Origin: Acidimicrobiaceae bacterium | Lineage (GTDB): Bacteria; Actinomycetota; Acidimicrobiia; Acidimicrobiales; Ilumatobacteraceae | Direction: 5' to 3' | Length of the DNA: 8,248 nt | Assembly: GCA_006515795.1 (NCBI GenBank) | Contig: VFMC01000229.1 | Span: 1-8,248, forward strand | In this document: piece after piece, positions 6,477-8,248 of the stretch | How the letters are laid out: every line of letters begins with the position of its first letter | Numbering within the stretch: position 1 is the stretch's first letter | Position numbers and translations under genes: made by a program | Notes under the pieces: generated by a model | Told to the model about the DNA's origin: nothing | Database searches by the model: none | What the model saw: the letters and a program-made list of their open reading frames with translations, nothing else

Positions 6477-6505
6477 TTGACCGGGGGGGGGGCGTTCGTT
6501 ATACT
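6477..6505 (+). promoter_or_regulatory. Near-consensus promoter with a ten-G tract in the spacer (possible phase-variable switch)
   Basis: TTGACC (6477-6482) and TATACT (6500-6505) each match the sigma-70/sigma-A hexamers at five of six positions. They are separated by exactly 17 bases, the optimum. Bases 6483-6492 of that spacer are ten consecutive G. Gain or loss of one or two G by slippage would move the hexamers out of register, as known for the Neisseria meningitidis porA promoter. CCCCCC at 6471-6476 could pair with part of the G tract. The transcript would start near 6512 and serve the genes at 6592 and 7013. Confidence 0.7.
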
Positions 6506-6559
6506 GCATTGCATCCCCTGAAGTTCTCCCGAATCTTCCACGACTGGAGGGCCGATCCG

Positions 6560-6595
6560 ATGAATCAAGCGCCAATACTAGGAGGTGTCCGATGA
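6560..6595 (+). CDS. Possible 11-residue leader peptide
   Basis: ATG 6560 opens an 11-codon frame, MNQAPILGGVR, ending in the TGA at 6593-6595. GGAGG (6546-6550) lies 9 bases upstream, and the stop overlaps the next start as ATGA. The downstream gene's AGGAGGTG lies inside this frame, so ribosomes translating the leader would cover and then release that site. It could couple or attenuate translation, or be chance, because this frame is also the tail of the open monooxygenase-remnant frame. No run of codons for one amino acid suggests classical attenuation. Confidence 0.3.
   Translation: MNQAPILGGVR
6580..6587 (+). promoter_or_regulatory. Strong Shine-Dalgarno site of the 6592 gene
   Basis: AGGAGGTG is fully complementary to the anti-Shine-Dalgarno end of 16S rRNA and stands 4 bases before ATG 6592. 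It fixes the start and is stronger than the other ribosome-binding sites in the window. Confidence 0.85.
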
Positions 6596-6996
6596 GCCAA
6601 TCACGGACTGTCACAGTCCGACGACACAGCCATTACCGCATATTGGCCTCGGCCTTGTTGATGCTCTCAGTCCTAGCGGTACCGGGGCGTGTCGCAGCAG
6701 CTACCTGGTCAATCTACTACAACACTTCGGCCTTCGTGCCGGTCTACTCTTTTTGGGCAGGAACAGGTTATTTGAACATGCAGGGTGAAGGCATGTCCTC
6801 TTGCTCATCGGGCTGGACTGTCGCCATGATGGTTATGAGTAGTGGAGGCCATCAAGCGCACAATGTACAGATTGCTTCTAGTGTCTGCGGGGGCAGCTAC
6901 GGTGTCGTCTTCGGGCACATCGATTCTGGCTACAGGGCGATGTGCACAAATCTGACAGGCGGGAATGAGACCGCCAACTGCAGGAAATATACCTAG
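6592..6996 (+). CDS. Small secreted cysteine-containing protein, unknown function
   Basis: This 134-residue product is not recognised. It has a clear Sec signal peptide: basic n-region with RRHSHYR, hydrophobic core about 18-32, and probable cleavage after VAA or VAAA, giving a mature protein of about 98 residues. The mature part is rich in Gly, Ser, Tyr and Met and has four Cys (in SSCSSG, SSVCGG, AMCTNL and ANCRKY), enough for two disulfides. It starts ATWSIYYNTS and ends CRKYT. A secreted small disulfide-bonded protein under a switchable promoter could be an antimicrobial or surface-interaction protein, but no known bacteriocin motif can be claimed. Base and codon use are visibly more A+T-rich than in the flanking metabolic genes, a sign of acquisition. 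The next gene starts 16 bases downstream with its own GGAGGAGAG site. Confidence 0.82.
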   Translation: MSQSRTVTVRRHSHYRILASALLMLSVLAVPGRVAAATWSIYYNTSAFVPVYSFWAGTGYLNMQGEGMSSCSSGWTVAMMVMSSGGHQAHNVQIASSVCGGSYGVVFGHIDSGYRAMCTNLTGGNETANCRKYT

Positions 6997-7012
6997 TGGA
7001 GGAGAGAGCACG

Positions 7013-7606
7013 ATGAAACGAGCTACTCGTATTCTTGTAGCAGCGAGTGCGGTGGCGGGAGCAGGGATCGGAGGATTCGCCGTCACAACCGCCCAAAATC
7101 GGTCGACGATTAGTTCAACTACCGAAGCCTTAGAAGCCTCGGAACCACAGACAGAAGCCTCGGGAGCACAGATAGTGGTGTACGAAATAGAGCCTTTAGT
7201 CCCCGTCGCACATGGCCCCGATCCGCAGATCTTCGTCGGCGATGTTGGGGCCTCGAAGCTCGCCTCGGAACCTGCGTTCCAGGACGAGCGCGTCACCGTC
7301 TACCTCGGCCCCGGGCCGTCCGCTGGCGACACCTGCTTTCGACTGCTAGTCGGTGATGAAACCCATACTGGATGTGTGCCGATCGGCGAGATCAGGACCG
7401 GACTTATCTATATTGCGACCCAATCTCATGGCGGGCCTGTGGATGTCATCGGTCTCGTTCCCGACGACGCCACAACCGTGCGCATCGCTGGCTCCGTGAT
7501 CACCGTTCGAAACAATGTCTGGCACCACGTCGGCTACGCGGGCGACGACCTTGGTTTCGATGTGGTCTCGTCGGACGGATCTAAAGAGGCTACCCGCCGG
7601 AAGTAG
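7013..7606 (+). CDS. Exported or membrane-anchored protein, unknown function
   Basis: This 197-residue product is not recognised. The start ATG 7013 follows GGAGGAGAGAG (6998-7008). Residues 1-28 (MKRATR, then a Gly/Ala/Val-rich hydrophobic stretch ending TTAQ) form a signal peptide or an N-terminal anchor. A Ser/Thr/Glu-rich linker (about 30-55) contains a doubled 7-residue unit, EASEPQT and EASGAQI. The remaining domain has two Cys (in GDTCFR and HTGCVP) likely to form a disulfide. It ends with a beta-rich stretch, VDVIGLVPDDATTVRIAG and ITVRNNVWHH, of a type I associate with small secreted actinobacterial domains. It is very likely cotranscribed with the 6592 gene. The later part is closer to the flanking base composition than the first part. 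The 3' end overlaps by 17 bases the stop of the opposing truncated dehydrogenase. Confidence 0.8.
   Translation: MKRATRILVAASAVAGAGIGGFAVTTAQNRSTISSTTEALEASEPQTEASGAQIVVYEIEPLVPVAHGPDPQIFVGDVGASKLASEPAFQDERVTVYLGPGPSAGDTCFRLLVGDETHTGCVPIGEIRTGLIYIATQSHGGPVDVIGLVPDDATTVRIAGSVITVRNNVWHHVGYAGDDLGFDVVSSDGSKEATRRK
7133..7174 (+). repeat. Tandem 21-base repeat, two copies, inside the 7013 gene
   Basis: The units 7133-7153 and 7154-7174 agree at 18 of 21 positions and keep the reading frame, each encoding seven residues of the linker. A partial copy (GAAGCCTTA, 7124-7132) precedes them. This is a small in-frame duplication of an unstructured linker, the kind that can change length by recombination or slippage. 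Confidence 0.75.
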
Positions 7607-8248
7607 CTAGCCGGGTCGAAGCAGACCCGCGCCCCGCGCCCGGGCGTGATCGCTCCAGCGGGCTAGGAGGTCTTGAGTCGACTAGCTTCAGACACGGATC
7701 GGACCGCGGACACGCCTTGATCGTGTTCTCGGCGATGCGCATCTGATGGATCTCGTCGGCGCCGTCGGCGAAGCGCGCCCAGCGGGCGTGCTGCATCATG
7801 TTGGCCAGTGGTGTGTCGGTGCTGTAGCCGAGTGCGCCGTGCACCTGGATGGCCCGATCGATGATCCGGTTGAGGCTGTTGGCCACGAAGTGCTTGGCCA
7901 TGCTGACCTCGGTGCGGAAGTCGTCGCCGCGGTCGATCTTGTAGGCGGCATGTAGCACCATCAGCTTGCACTGGTACAGCTCCATCGCCGAGTCGGCGAT
8001 CAACCACTGCACCCCCTGCTTCTCGGCGAGGATGCTGCCGTGGCTGAACCGGTTGAGCGAGCGGTCGACCATCATGTCGAGCGCGGTCTCGGCCTGGGCG
8101 ATCCAGCGCATGCAGTGCGCCAGGCGGGCCGGTCCGAGGCGGTACTGGCCGAGTCGATGCCCGTTGCCACGCCCCCCGAGGATCTGCGAATCGTGCACGC
8201 GCAGGTCTTCGATGACGATCTCGCTGTGCCCGCCAGGACCGTGCATGG
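7590..8248 (-). CDS. Acyl-CoA dehydrogenase, C-terminal part with an abnormal replaced end (5' end outside window)
   Basis: The fragment covers the end of the beta domain (MHGPGGHSEIVIEDLRVHDS) and the C-terminal helical domain of an acyl-CoA dehydrogenase. Family features are RLGPARLAHCMRWIAQAE, IQVHGALGYSTDTPL and FADGADEIHQMRIAENTIK, the last being the catalytic-region motif of the ACAD10/11-like group. The ATG at 8246 is internal; the gene enters from beyond the window. Family similarity stops at the Ala codon 7713-7715. Typical members run on for a dozen or so more residues. Here about 40 unrelated residues (from CPRSDPCLK to ATSGG) are read from intergenic-looking DNA and end at a TAG that lies inside the 3' end of the opposing 7013 gene. 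This points to loss of the native 3' end by rearrangement. Activity may survive, since the catalytic region is intact, but a pseudogene is possible. It is not a duplicate of the 5012 gene. Confidence 0.88.
   Translation of the reverse strand, partial: MHGPGGHSEIVIEDLRVHDSQILGGRGNGHRLGQYRLGPARLAHCMRWIAQAETALDMMVDRSLNRFSHGSILAEKQGVQWLIADSAMELYQCKLMVLHAAYKIDRGDDFRTEVSMAKHFVANSLNRIIDRAIQVHGALGYSTDTPLANMMQHARWARFADGADEIHQMRIAENTIKACPRSDPCLKLVDSRPPSPLERSRPGAGRGSASTRLATSGG
7612..7646. terminator. Possible hairpin terminator between the convergent genes
   Basis: CGGGTC (7612-7617), loop GAAGCA and GACCCG (7624-7629) form a 6-bp stem starting 6 bases after the stop of the 7013 gene. A perfect palindrome, CGCCCGGGCG, follows at 7637-7646. 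There is no T run, so if it terminates it is of the tail-less kind proposed for actinobacteria. It also lies inside the read-through tail of the opposing dehydrogenase frame. Confidence 0.3.

Noticed and set aside
5792..6568. 258-codon - strand frame covering the dehydrogenase end and the G tract
   Set aside because: It is a shadow of the dehydrogenase and the monooxygenase remnant, with no motif or ribosome-binding site.
6476..7713. Integron cassette or insertion sequence
   Set aside because: No attC-like core sites, no integrase or transposase and no terminal inverted or direct repeats were found at the edges by eye.
1..8248. CRISPR array or anti-phage system
   Set aside because: No regularly spaced repeats and no nuclease, helicase or toxin-antitoxin motif are visible anywhere in the window.

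Overview
This window comes from a high-GC bacterial chromosome, most likely an actinobacterium. The composition, GTG starts, acyl-CoA dehydrogenase content and cofactor gene order would suit Acidimicrobiia (Ilumatobacter-like), but that placement is inference from style, not a marker gene.

Bases 1-3911 are a molybdenum cofactor (Moco) neighbourhood on the + strand: the 3' part of moeA, then moaA, a secreted protein of unknown function whose start overlaps the moaA stop, moaC, and a small three-helix membrane protein. MoaA and MoaC together make cyclic pyranopterin monophosphate from GTP, and MoeA acts at the last step, molybdate insertion. The membrane protein resembles the actinobacterial SepX/GLPR division proteins, which in other actinobacteria are linked to MoeA-like proteins.

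Bases 3941-4938 hold a tRNA-Ala(CGC) gene on the + strand. Facing it on the - strand is a two-gene unit of a Nudix hydrolase followed by methionine-R-sulfoxide reductase B. The last codons of msrB lie inside the tRNA acceptor stem. A divergent promoter region (about 4939-5011) leads into a complete acyl-CoA dehydrogenase (5012-6286, +).

Bases 6287-7715 are the unusual part. Just after the dehydrogenase is a short, start-less remnant that resembles the N-terminus of a flavin monooxygenase of the 4-hydroxyacetophenone monooxygenase type. It runs into an A+T-richer insert carrying two small genes for exported proteins. The insert begins with a near-consensus promoter (TTGACC, 17-base spacer, TATACT) whose spacer contains ten consecutive G, an arrangement expected to vary by slippage and so switch expression. 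A possible 11-codon leader overlaps the first gene by ATGA. On the far side, a second acyl-CoA dehydrogenase (- strand, running off the window) has lost its normal C-terminal end and reads into the insert. The insert thus sits between two 3'-truncated genes that point at each other. No integrase, transposase, CRISPR array or rRNA is visible.
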